Assembly (NCBI GenBank): GCA_937124965.1 | Contig: CAKZLB010000046.1 | Location: forward strand, 226,776 to 290,775 | Length of the DNA stretch: 64,000 bases | Source of the DNA: an uncultured Bacteroidota bacterium | GTDB lineage: Bacteria; Bacteroidota; Bacteroidia; NS11-12g; UBA9320 | Reading direction: 5' to 3' | In this document: positions 29,898-39,568 of the stretch, in pieces | How the letters are laid out: every line of letters begins with the position of its first letter | Position numbering within the stretch: position 1 is the first letter of the stretch | Made by a program: the position numbers and the translations under genes | Notes under the pieces: generated by a model | Databases searched by the model: none | What the model was told of the DNA's origin: nothing | What the model saw: only the letters and a program-made list of their open reading frames with translations

Positions 29898-32186
29898 TTG
29901 ACAGAACAAAACAACGAAATGGAAAACACTAACGTTTCCAACGAAGCAGTAGAAGCCAAGGATGTTTCTACAGAAACTTCAAACCAGACAGAAAAACCGA
30001 CATCTGAAACACCATCATCAGAAAAAGTAGAGGAACAAGTTACTGCATCTACCGAAGAAGACTCGGAAGATGAGGACGTGCAAGTTGTGACTAAAAAGGA
30101 TCACAATGACGTACCTGATCCAGTACATGATGAATCAACTTTTGATTGGTCTATGGACAAAGAAGGTTTCAGTCAGTACGACGATTCTAACCGTTCAGAG
30201 TTAGAAAGTTTGTATCAAGGAACTTTTAACACAGTTGAAGAAGGCACTATCGTAACGGGTAAGGCTGTATCTATTAACAAAAAGTACGTGGTAGTAGACA
30301 TTGGGTTTAAATCCGATGGACTAGTAAACCGTACTGAGTTTAAGAATCAACCAGACTTAAAAGTTGGTGACACTGTTGAGGTTTATGTCGTTGAGACAGA
30401 AGACGACCTTGGTCAGTTAGTATTATCAAGAAGAAAAGCTCTTGCAGAAACTGCATGGCAAGTGGTAACATCCGCTCAAGAAACTGGTGAAATCGTTACA
30501 GGTTTCGTTAAATCACGAACCAAAGGTGGTTTAGTGGTTGACGTAAACGGGTTAGACGCATTCTTGCCAGGTTCGCAAATAGACGTTAAACCAATCCGTG
30601 ATTACGATCAATACGTTGGTCAAACCATGGAGTTTAAAGTCGTTAAAATCAACGAAACATTCAAAAACGTTGTAATTTCACACAAAGCACTTATCGAAGA
30701 TGATATCGAAGCTCAAAAAGGTGAAATTTTATCTCGACTTGAAAAAGGTCAAGTACTAGAAGGAGTTGTTAAAAATATGACTTCATTTGGTGTATTTATC
30801 GATCTTGGTGGCCTTGATGGCTTACTACACATTACAGATGTTTCTTGGGGACGTATTAACCATCCAGAAGAAGTTCTTGAACTTGACCAGAAAATTAACG
30901 TGGTTGTTCTTGACTTTGATGATGACAAAAAACGTATCTCTCTTGGATTGAAACAATTAAGTGCTCATCCATGGGAAAGTCTTGGTGAAGATTTAAAAGT
31001 AGATGCTAAGGTGAAAGGAAAAGTAGTAACGGTTGCCGATTATGGTGCATTCGTTGAAATCGCTCCTGGAATTGAAGGCCTTATTCACGTTTCAGAAATG
31101 TCTTGGTCTCAACACTTAAGAAATCCACAAGATTTCATGAAGGTTGGAGACGAAGTTGAAGCTGTAATTCTTACATTGGAAAAAGAAGAGCATAAAATGT
31201 CTCTCGGAATCAAGCAATTGACTCCAGATCCATGGGAAAACATCGAAACAAAATACCCAGTTGAAAGTAAACATAAAGGTATTGTCAGAAACCTTACAAA
31301 CTATGGTTTATTCGTAGAGCTTGAAGAAGGTGTTGACGGACTTGTTCACGTTAGTGACTTAAGCTGGAGTAAAAAAATCAAGCATCCTGCAGAATTCACT
31401 AAGAAAGGTGAAGAGCTAGAAGTAATCGTTCTTGAAATCGATAGAGAAAATAGAAGATTAAGCCTAGGCCATAAGCAATTGGACGAAAACCCTTGGGATA
31501 CGTTTGAAAGCATTTTCACTGAAGGTTCGGAACACAAAGGAACAATCCTTGAAGTTTCAGACAAAGGATGCACTGTGTCGTTGCCATACGGTGTTGAAGG
31601 TTTTGCTCCAAACAAACACATTAAGAAAGAAGATAAGTCTACTGTAAAACCAGAAGAAGAATTAGACTTCAGAATTATTGAGTTTAACAAGGATCAAAAA
31701 CGTATCATTGTTTCGCACACAGACATCTGGAAAGAAGAAGAACGAGCACGAATAGATTCTGAAACAGATGCTAAAAATAAGGCCAACAAGCAAACAACTA
31801 AGATTGTTAGCAAATTGAACAAATCTAAAGATGTATCTACCCTAGGTGAACTTGACGGTTTGGCACAATTAAAGGCTAAAATGGAGGCTGAAAACAGAAA
31901 AACTGCTGAGGCAAAACTTTCTAAGAAAGAAGATGAAAAAGCAGCTCCTAAAACTCCAAAAGCTGAAAAATCTACAGCATCAGAAGGTGGTGACGATTTG
32001 AAAAAACTTAATGGAGTTGGTCCAGCATTAGAAAAAAAGCTTATTGAAGCAGGTTACACAACCTACAAACAATTAAGCGACTTGACTGCTGAACAAATTG
32101 CAGAACTAGAAACAACTATTGGCAAAGCAGACGCTTTCGACAAAAATGGTTGGGCCGATCAACTTAAAGAGCTAGCAGCGAATTAA
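29898..32186 (+). CDS. rpsA: 30S ribosomal protein S1 with extra C-terminal helix-hairpin-helix domain
   Basis: Binds mRNA on the 30S subunit during initiation. Six S1 RNA-binding repeats are visible (for example GVFIDLGGLDGLLHITDVSW, and GAFVEIAPGIEGLIHVSEMSW split over repeat four). They are preceded by an acidic Glu/Ser/Thr-rich leader of about 85 residues and followed by a charged linker and a C-terminal HhH-like domain (LKKLNGVGPALEKKLIEAGY, then TTYKQLSDLTAEQIAELE). Total length is 762 residues; Bacteroidota S1 is usually about 600. The TTG start at 29898 is chosen from promoter and ribosome-site positions; ATG 29919 is the alternative. It is monocistronic and followed by a terminator. 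Confidence 0.93.
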   Translation: MTEQNNEMENTNVSNEAVEAKDVSTETSNQTEKPTSETPSSEKVEEQVTASTEEDSEDEDVQVVTKKDHNDVPDPVHDESTFDWSMDKEGFSQYDDSNRSELESLYQGTFNTVEEGTIVTGKAVSINKKYVVVDIGFKSDGLVNRTEFKNQPDLKVGDTVEVYVVETEDDLGQLVLSRRKALAETAWQVVTSAQETGEIVTGFVKSRTKGGLVVDVNGLDAFLPGSQIDVKPIRDYDQYVGQTMEFKVVKINETFKNVVISHKALIEDDIEAQKGEILSRLEKGQVLEGVVKNMTSFGVFIDLGGLDGLLHITDVSWGRINHPEEVLELDQKINVVVLDFDDDKKRISLGLKQLSAHPWESLGEDLKVDAKVKGKVVTVADYGAFVEIAPGIEGLIHVSEMSWSQHLRNPQDFMKVGDEVEAVILTLEKEEHKMSLGIKQLTPDPWENIETKYPVESKHKGIVRNLTNYGLFVELEEGVDGLVHVSDLSWSKKIKHPAEFTKKGEELEVIVLEIDRENRRLSLGHKQLDENPWDTFESIFTEGSEHKGTILEVSDKGCTVSLPYGVEGFAPNKHIKKEDKSTVKPEEELDFRIIEFNKDQKRIIVSHTDIWKEEERARIDSETDAKNKANKQTTKIVSKLNKSKDVSTLGELDGLAQLKAKMEAENRKTAEAKLSKKEDEKAAPKTPKAEKSTASEGGDDLKKLNGVGPALEKKLIEAGYTTYKQLSDLTAEQIAELETTIGKADAFDKNGWADQLKELAAN

Positions 32187-32215
32187 GATTGACTAAACTT
32201 TTTAATATATAAACT

Positions 32216-32247
32216 AAAAATCCCATCTTTGAATGGGATTTTTTTTT
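32216..32247 (+). terminator. Rho-independent terminator after rpsA
   Basis: AAAAATCCCAT (32216-32226) pairs with ATGGGATTTTT (32233-32243), with further Ts to 32247. It lies 30 bases after rpsA and 18 before the EVE gene. Confidence 0.9.
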
Positions 32248-32264
32248 GACAAAAAAGAACAAAA

Positions 32265-32669
32265 ATGAACTATTGGTTAGTAAAATCAGAACCGTATAAA
32301 TATAGCTGGGATGATCTTGAAAAAGATGGCTGGACTTTTTGGGATGGAGTGCGTAACTATGCAGCCAGAAACAATATGAAAGCAATGGAAGTTGGAGATT
32401 ATTGTTTCTATTACCACAGCAATGAAGGCAAAGAAATCGTAGGTATTTCCGAAATAATTAAAGAGCATTATCCAGACCCTACAATTGAAGGAGACCGGTG
32501 GGTAGCAGTAGATATGAAACCTTTGGTCAAGTTTAAAAATCCAGTCACTTTAGCTCAAATAAAAAGTGACCCAAACCTCAGTGGGATGGAAATGATCCGA
32601 CTTAATCGATTATCCGTATCTAAAGTCACAGAGGAAGAGTTTAATTACATTAAAAAACTAGGGCTGTGA
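32265..32669 (+). CDS. EVE (PUA-like) domain protein
   Basis: Single-domain protein of 134 residues from the EVE family, which in characterised members binds modified bases in RNA or DNA. The family start MNYWLVKSEPYKYSWDDL, the WDGVRNYAARNNM segment that forms the pocket, the Y-FYYHSNEGKEIVGI strand and the late GMEMIRLNRLSV motif are all present. It is the first gene of a tight run with pyrR, pyrB and ansA, and its stop TGA overlaps the pyrR GTG start. Its ligand is unknown. Confidence 0.9.
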   Translation: MNYWLVKSEPYKYSWDDLEKDGWTFWDGVRNYAARNNMKAMEVGDYCFYYHSNEGKEIVGISEIIKEHYPDPTIEGDRWVAVDMKPLVKFKNPVTLAQIKSDPNLSGMEMIRLNRLSVSKVTEEEFNYIKKLGL

Positions 32670-33202
32670 ATACAAAACGGTTAATTTTAGATTCTGATCA
32701 ACTTGCTATCACTCTTACGAGAATGGCTTTTGAGTTGCAAGAAAATCATACGGATTTTTCTCAGTGCGCCATTATTGGACTTCAGCCACGAGGAGTAGCT
32801 CTTGCAAGCAAAATTAAGTCTATTCTAGAAACTACTTTTAATCAACCAGTGAAACACTATGGTGAGTTGGACAGTACCTTCTATCGCGACGACTTTAGAA
32901 GAAACGAAAAAATTCTAATTCCGAACTCCATAGAACTTGAGTTCCCTATCGACAATTTGAATGTTGTTTTAATTGACGACGTATTATTTACTGGTAGGTC
33001 AGTTCGATCCGCCTTGAACGCATTGTCCGACTTTGGCCGGCCTGCATCTACCGAATTGTTGACGCTGATTGACCGAAGGTTTAAACGAGAACTACCAATT
33101 CAGCCAGACTATGTCGGGTTAAATGTAGACACGCGTGCCAATGACAAAGTAATTGTAGATTTAATAACAGAAAATAAAGTTTGGATTCAAACAGAACAAT
33201 AA
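32666..33202 (+). CDS. pyrR: bifunctional pyr operon regulator / uracil phosphoribosyltransferase PyrR
   Basis: Cytoplasmic phosphoribosyltransferase-fold protein of 178 residues. The PRPP-binding loop VVLIDDVLFTGRSVRSAL is clear, with IIGLQPRGVALASKI in the N-terminal half. In Bacillus it binds UMP and pyr mRNA to attenuate transcription and has weak uracil phosphoribosyltransferase activity; whether it regulates here is not shown, and I found no attenuator structure before pyrB (only 4 bases lie between the genes). The start is GTG, overlapping the EVE stop as GTGA. Confidence 0.9.
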   Translation: MNTKRLILDSDQLAITLTRMAFELQENHTDFSQCAIIGLQPRGVALASKIKSILETTFNQPVKHYGELDSTFYRDDFRRNEKILIPNSIELEFPIDNLNVVLIDDVLFTGRSVRSALNALSDFGRPASTELLTLIDRRFKRELPIQPDYVGLNVDTRANDKVIVDLITENKVWIQTEQ

Positions 33203-33206
33203 ACGC

Positions 33207-34142
33207 ATGACAAGGCTTTCTTCCAATCATCTTTTAGGTCTCAAAAATCTCACATCAGAGGATATCCAATTAATCTTTGAAACTGCCGACAATTTTAAAG
33301 CTGTTTTAAACCGTCCGATTAAAAAGGTTCCCTCACTAAGAGATATCACCATTGCGAATGTGTTTTTTGAGAATTCAACACGTACAAAAATTTCCTTTGA
33401 ATTAGCGGAAAAAAGATTATCTGCTGATATTGTAAATTTTTCAAGTGGTTCTTCATCAATTTCAAAAGGCGAAACACTTATCGACACAGTAAATAATATT
33501 TTGTCGATGAAGGTTGATATGGTTGTAATGAGACACCCTGCACCCGGAGCAGCACTGTTTTTATCAAAAAATGTAGATGCTCAAATTATTAATGCTGGTG
33601 ACGGTACTCATGAACATCCAACCCAAGCCTTATTAGACGCATATTCTATTCGAGAAGAACTCGAAATCGACGACTTTAAAGGGAAAAAAGTTGTTATCGT
33701 TGGAGATATATTACACAGTCGAGTTGCGCTATCAAACATATATTGCTTATTGAAGTTAGGTGCTGATGTGGCAGTATGCGGCCCCCCTACCCTAATTCCT
33801 AAATACATTTCAGCACTTGGTGTTACGGTATTTTTCAACCTGCAAGAAGCTTTAAACTGGTGTGATGTGGCCAACATGTTAAGAATTCAAATGGAGAGGC
33901 AGGACACAAAGTACTTTCCTAGTTTGCGCGAATACTCAATGCAATTTGGATTAACAATGAATCACCTTGAGGCTTTAGATAAGAAAATCACCATTATGCA
34001 CCCAGGCCCAATTAATCGCGGAGTTGAAATAAGTTCAGAAGTCGCAGATTCAGCACAGTCAATCATCTTGAATCAAGTTGAGAATGGGGTAGCTATTAGG
34101 ATGGCAGTATTGTATTTGTTGGCTGCTCAACGAGAAGCATAA
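33207..34142 (+). CDS. pyrB: aspartate carbamoyltransferase catalytic subunit
   Basis: Condenses carbamoyl phosphate with aspartate in the first committed step of pyrimidine synthesis. It has 311 residues, full length. The carbamoyl-phosphate loop FFENSTRTKISFE, the SKGETLIDT segment, the HPTQALLDAYSI motif and the MHPGPINRGVE aspartate-binding loop are all intact. No pyrI regulatory subunit is present nearby. It lies between pyrR and ansA; its TAA shares one base with the ansA ATG. CarA, which supplies its substrate, is encoded 20 kb away at 53165. Confidence 0.96.
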   Translation: MTRLSSNHLLGLKNLTSEDIQLIFETADNFKAVLNRPIKKVPSLRDITIANVFFENSTRTKISFELAEKRLSADIVNFSSGSSSISKGETLIDTVNNILSMKVDMVVMRHPAPGAALFLSKNVDAQIINAGDGTHEHPTQALLDAYSIREELEIDDFKGKKVVIVGDILHSRVALSNIYCLLKLGADVAVCGPPTLIPKYISALGVTVFFNLQEALNWCDVANMLRIQMERQDTKYFPSLREYSMQFGLTMNHLEALDKKITIMHPGPINRGVEISSEVADSAQSIILNQVENGVAIRMAVLYLLAAQREA

Positions 34143-35194
34143 TGGAACAAACCCGAATATTAATCTTATATACTGGTGGCACCATTGGTATGGGACCAAA
34201 AGATCCATCCAAACTTAATAGTCCATTAATTCCTCAAAGTTGGGAGCAACTTCAATTCTACATGCCTTCCATTCACCCAGAAGGATACTTTAGCAAAATA
34301 AAAAATATTGAATTCGAGTATTCAGCATTTGATGAACTTCTTGATTCTTCACAATTTGATATTTCACATTGGGCTAAAATGGCTGAGGTGATACAGCATC
34401 ATTATGACAACTTTGACGGGTTTATTATTATCCATGGGACGGACACAATGGCGTATACTGCTGCTGGATTGAGTTTTATGTTCGAAAACCTTTCTAAACC
34501 TGTCGTACTAACTGGGTCTCAATTACCAATTTCACACTCTCGAACTGATGCGATATCAAACTTTAGTAATGCAATTCACATCGCTGGAGCCAAGGCATTT
34601 AGTCTTCCGGTAATAAATGAGGTGGTCATATGCTTTAACGATCGGTTGTTTAGAGGTAATCGGTGTACCAAGGCAAGTACCAACGATTTCCATGGTTTTA
34701 TTTCTCCGAACTATCTTCCATTAGCAGAATTGGAAGAGTCAATTCGAATCAAAAGCCATAGAGTTTTACCTCTACCCAATGGACAATTTAATGTCAATTA
34801 CTCGTTGAATCCAAATGTTATCGTATTGACCTTATTTCCTGGATTTCAGGTCAAGAATTTACAAAAGCTAATTCAAGACGATGAAATTGAAGGATTGATA
34901 ATTAAGACTTATGGAAGTGGAAACGCACCAGCATCTGAATCATTTTTGAGTGCGCTGCGACAAGCTAAGAGCCAAGGAACAACCATTTTGTTTACGTCGC
35001 AGTGTCTAGACGGAGGTGTTACGTTAGGAAAGTATGAAGCCAGTGATGTGTTTCTGCCTATTGGTGTGATTTCTGGAGGAGACATGACATCCGAAGCAGC
35101 ACTAGCAAAAATGATGTGGGTTTTAGGGCAGAACGGTTCAGAAAAAGAGAAGGAGAAAATGCTGCAAACAAGTCTTCGAGGTGAGATCTCGTAA
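34142..35194 (+). CDS. ansA: type I (cytoplasmic) asparaginase
   Basis: Hydrolyses L-asparagine to aspartate and ammonia. It has 350 residues and no signal peptide, as expected of the cytoplasmic type I enzyme. The two catalytic threonine motifs are LYTGGTIGMG near the N-terminus and IIHGTDTMAYTAAGLSF in the middle; TSQCLDGGVTLGKYEA is also conserved. As the last gene of the EVE-pyrR-pyrB-ansA run, it could supply aspartate to the neighbouring carbamoyltransferase; that link is inference. Confidence 0.92.
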   Translation: MEQTRILILYTGGTIGMGPKDPSKLNSPLIPQSWEQLQFYMPSIHPEGYFSKIKNIEFEYSAFDELLDSSQFDISHWAKMAEVIQHHYDNFDGFIIIHGTDTMAYTAAGLSFMFENLSKPVVLTGSQLPISHSRTDAISNFSNAIHIAGAKAFSLPVINEVVICFNDRLFRGNRCTKASTNDFHGFISPNYLPLAELEESIRIKSHRVLPLPNGQFNVNYSLNPNVIVLTLFPGFQVKNLQKLIQDDEIEGLIIKTYGSGNAPASESFLSALRQAKSQGTTILFTSQCLDGGVTLGKYEASDVFLPIGVISGGDMTSEAALAKMMWVLGQNGSEKEKEKMLQTSLRGEIS

Positions 35195-35228
35195 CTACTA
35201 GTAAAATCAAGGTTTTTCGTTTATTTAT

Positions 35229-35237
35229 TGTGGATAA
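35229..35237 (-). promoter_or_regulatory. DnaA-box-like 9-mer upstream of gyrB
   Basis: TGTGGATAA, the complement of the consensus TTATCCACA, lies in the 112-base gap before gyrB; a near match, TTTTCCACT, follows at 35247-35255. A perfect 9-mer is expected about once per window by chance at this base composition. Confidence 0.4.
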
Positions 35238-35243
35238 CAATGA

Positions 35244-37259
<2,016 letters not shown>

Positions 37260-37278
37260 GCAATAGTTAAAATCGTTT

Positions 37279-37308
37279 AAAAGCTGTCGTAACTGACAGC
37301 TTTTTTTT
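37279..37308 (+). terminator. Rho-independent terminator after gyrB
   Basis: AAAAGCTGTC (37279-37288) pairs with GACAGCTTTT (37295-37304) around the loop GTAACT, with Ts to 37308. Confidence 0.93.
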
Positions 37309-37387
37309 GTTCATGGGTGTTCTAAACAATCTCCACGAACTTCAACCTTGCGTATATTTTTCGTATATTCAACCAAAATTCAATTCT

Positions 37388-37780
37388 ATGAAAAAGCAAA
37401 TTACCATTCTGTGTTTGTTGGTTATAAGCTTCACACTTATCAGTTTTACTAGTAACAAGGATACAGTTAGGCCTAAAAGTCAGTTTAAGGGAATTATTGG
37501 AGACGAAATTTCAATAGCACAACTTGAGTCATTGGAAGCTTTAACACTTGAAACTGATCAGGAGAATTCAAATGTGATTTCGTTTCGATTTGTTTATGCT
37601 CCAAAGCAAGGAGATGCATATATGAGTGCCTCCAGTGGAAACAAAATCAATGAGAATATGTTAGTCAGAATAAAGAACTCGATTGCAGGTGATCGAATAC
37701 TCATAGATAAAGTAACGGCACAGTATAACAATGGACTCAAGACGTTTTGCGAGCCAGCTATGTATACGGTAATTGAGTAA
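37388..37780 (+). CDS. small secreted protein resembling the GldM/PorM C-terminal domain
   Basis: 130 residues with a signal peptide (MKKQITILCLLVISFTLISF). The mature part follows the pattern of the last domain of the gliding/T9SS protein GldM: GxxISxxxL (GDEISIAQLESLEAL), a VxSFxxxY strand (VISFRFVYAPKQGD), an S-G loop, then IKNSIAGDRILIDKVTAQ, which resembles the VKKGxKVYIEDIKA strand. The resemblance is judged by eye only. The ATG at 37388 is used because the longer frame begins inside the gyrB terminator. It is a lone gene between gyrB and rpmB, and its function is unknown; it could be a secreted scaffold or cargo partner. Confidence 0.6.
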   Translation: MKKQITILCLLVISFTLISFTSNKDTVRPKSQFKGIIGDEISIAQLESLEALTLETDQENSNVISFRFVYAPKQGDAYMSASSGNKINENMLVRIKNSIAGDRILIDKVTAQYNNGLKTFCEPAMYTVIE

Positions 37781-37915
37781 ACAAACCGGACATTATTTGG
37801 CAAACTAAATACGCTGTTATAAGCAAATGTTTCACCACAAATAGCTAATGACAACACCATAGTTAGTTAATCATTCATCAAGCTAAAAACTTTATTACTT
37901 TTTTATCTAAATTCG

Positions 37916-37947
37916 TTTGCAAAGTCTCGGAAAAAAGTCCAACTTTG
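37916..37947 (+). promoter_or_regulatory. putative promoter of rpmB operon
   Basis: TTTG (37916-37919), 20 bases, then CAACTTTG (37940-37947), 20 bases before the rpmB ATG. Spacing is ideal; the -7 element has C-A for T-A in its first two bases. Confidence 0.55.
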
Positions 37948-37967
37948 CACTCCTTAAAATTTAAGCG

Positions 37968-38201
37968 ATGTCTAGAATTTGTGACTTAACGGGAAAGAAG
38001 GCTTTGAAAGGTCATCACGTATCCCATTCAAATATTAAAACGAAAAGAAGATTCTACCCGAACCTTCATACGAAGAGATTTTACATACCTGAAGAAGATC
38101 GTTGGATCACTTTAAAGGTATCTACATCTGCGTTGAGAACAATCAACAAAAAAGGCATTACTGCATGCTTAAAGGAATTTGGTAAAAACGGTAAGATATA
38201 A
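37968..38201 (+). CDS. rpmB: 50S ribosomal protein L28
   Basis: 77-residue large-subunit protein, full length. The start MSRICDLTGKKALKGHHVSHS and the TKRRFYPNLHTKRFY segment are family hallmarks. Only one cysteine is present, so it is the form without a zinc site. It is the first gene of rpmB-rpmG-DUF4295, with 6 bases to rpmG. Confidence 0.96.
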   Translation: MSRICDLTGKKALKGHHVSHSNIKTKRRFYPNLHTKRFYIPEEDRWITLKVSTSALRTINKKGITACLKEFGKNGKI

Positions 38202-38207
38202 TCTATC

Positions 38208-38390
38208 ATGGCTAAGAAAGGAAATCGAGTACAAGTAATTTTGGAGTGCACTGAGCACAAAGCAAGTGGAATGCCTGGCACAAGTCGGTACATCACTACC
38301 AAAAATAAAAAGAATACTACTGAGCGATTGGAATTGAAAAAATTCAACCCAATCATGAAGAAAGTAACTGTTCACAAAGAGATTAAATAA
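38208..38390 (+). CDS. rpmG: 50S ribosomal protein L33
   Basis: 60-residue large-subunit protein. [20 protein letters not shown] and [19 protein letters not shown] are typical. Only one cysteine remains of the four that bind zinc in C+ forms, so it is the zinc-independent type. It is followed after 8 bases by the DUF4295 gene. Confidence 0.95.
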   Translation: MAKKGNRVQVILECTEHKASGMPGTSRYITTKNKKNTTERLELKKFNPIMKKVTVHKEIK

Positions 38391-38398
38391 TATAAGAC

Positions 38399-38548
38399 AT
38401 GGCAAAGAAGGTAGTTGCAACACTAAAAACTGGAACTGGTAGAGATTGGGCCAAAGTTATAAAGGCCGTAAAATCACCAAAAACAGGTGCTTACACGTTC
38501 AAAGAGGATATTATCCCAACTGACGCGGTAAAAGAATATTTTAAATAA
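38399..38548 (+). CDS. DUF4295 family small basic protein
   Basis: 49-residue lysine-rich protein (MAKKVVATLKTGTGRDWAKV at the start, KEYFK at the end), too short for many gene finders. This family is known from Bacteroidota directly after rpmG; its role is uncharacterised, and ribosome association is a natural guess from size, charge and position. The ATG is 8 bases after the rpmG stop, and the gene is followed 22 bases later by a terminator, so it ends the ribosomal-protein operon. Confidence 0.88.
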   Translation: MAKKVVATLKTGTGRDWAKVIKAVKSPKTGAYTFKEDIIPTDAVKEYFK

Positions 38549-38570
38549 TTCATTTTATAAAAACTTTTCT

Positions 38571-38604
38571 AAGCTTCCTTGTTTTCAATAGGAGGCTTTT
38601 TTTG
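38571..38604 (+). terminator. Rho-independent terminator after DUF4295
   Basis: AAGCTTCC (38571-38578) pairs with GGAGGCTT (38591-38598), including one G-U pair, followed by Ts. It lies just before ftsY. Confidence 0.75.
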
Positions 38605-38615
38605 TTTTAAGAAAT

Positions 38616-39566
38616 ATGGGAATTTTTGATCTTTTCAAACGGGAAAAAACTGTTGAGTCAAAACAACAGTTAGATAAAGGTTTAGAAAAAACTAAATCAT
38701 CGCTATTTAGCAAAATTTCCAAAGCTCTTGTTGGAAAAAGCTCTGTAGATGAGGAATTTCTAGACGAGTTAGAAGAAATACTTATCACTTCAGATGTTGG
38801 TGTTGAAACAACACTTACAATCATTCAGCGTTTAGAAAAAAGAGTAGCCGAAGATAAATATGTTGGTGCGGCTGCCCTCAACGAATTATTGAAAGATGAA
38901 ATAAGCCATTTACTTTCCGAGAACTCAAATAAAGACATAAATGCTAATGCAAAGCCATATGTAATTATGGTTGTAGGGGTGAATGGTGTAGGTAAAACAA
39001 CCACTATAGGCAAACTAGCTAATCTGTATTCTAAAGCAGGCAAAAAAGTGCTATTGGGTGCCGGAGATACCTTTAGAGCGGCAGCCGTTGATCAATTGAA
39101 AATATGGGGCGAACGCGTTCAAGTTCCTGTTGTTTCTAAAGGAATGAATACAGATCCTGCAGCTGTAGCTTTTGATACGGTAAAGCAAGGCGTAGATAAT
39201 GATGTTGATCTTATTTTACTTGACACTGCTGGTAGATTGCACAACAAAGTAAATTTGATGAATGAGTTAAGTAAAATTAAACGTGTGATGAGTAAGGTGA
39301 TCCCAGATGCTCCTCACGAAGTTTTACTTGTTTTGGATGCCAGTACTGGTCAAAATGCTTTTGAGCAAGCTAAACAATTTACAGCAGCTACAGAGGTCAC
39401 TTCGTTGGCGTTGACTAAGCTTGACGGAACAGCCAGAGGTGGAGTAGTCTTAGGAATTTCTCATCAGTTTAAAATTCCAGTTAAATATATTGGAATTGGT
39501 GAAGGTGTTGACGACATTCAACATTTTGAGCCAACAGATTTTGTTGAATCACTTTTCTCAAATTAA
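38616..39566 (+). CDS. ftsY: signal recognition particle receptor FtsY
   Basis: SRP receptor GTPase of 316 residues that docks ribosome-SRP complexes at the membrane. The short acidic N-terminal region is reduced, as usual in Bacteroidota. The NG domain shows GVNGVGKTTTIGKLA, the ALTKLDGTARGG guanine-specificity motif, DTAGR and the insertion-box motif AGDTFRAAAVDQL. It starts 12 bases after the terminator, so its promoter must lie within or upstream of the ribosomal-protein genes. It is followed after 2 bases by rimO. Confidence 0.96.
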   Translation: MGIFDLFKREKTVESKQQLDKGLEKTKSSLFSKISKALVGKSSVDEEFLDELEEILITSDVGVETTLTIIQRLEKRVAEDKYVGAAALNELLKDEISHLLSENSNKDINANAKPYVIMVVGVNGVGKTTTIGKLANLYSKAGKKVLLGAGDTFRAAAVDQLKIWGERVQVPVVSKGMNTDPAAVAFDTVKQGVDNDVDLILLDTAGRLHNKVNLMNELSKIKRVMSKVIPDAPHEVLLVLDASTGQNAFEQAKQFTAATEVTSLALTKLDGTARGGVVLGISHQFKIPVKYIGIGEGVDDIQHFEPTDFVESLFSN

Positions 39567-39568
39567 TC

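Noticed and set aside
37307-37387. Longer start for the GldM-C-like protein
   Set aside because: It would begin in the T-run of the gyrB terminator; the ATG at 37388 gives a proper signal peptide.
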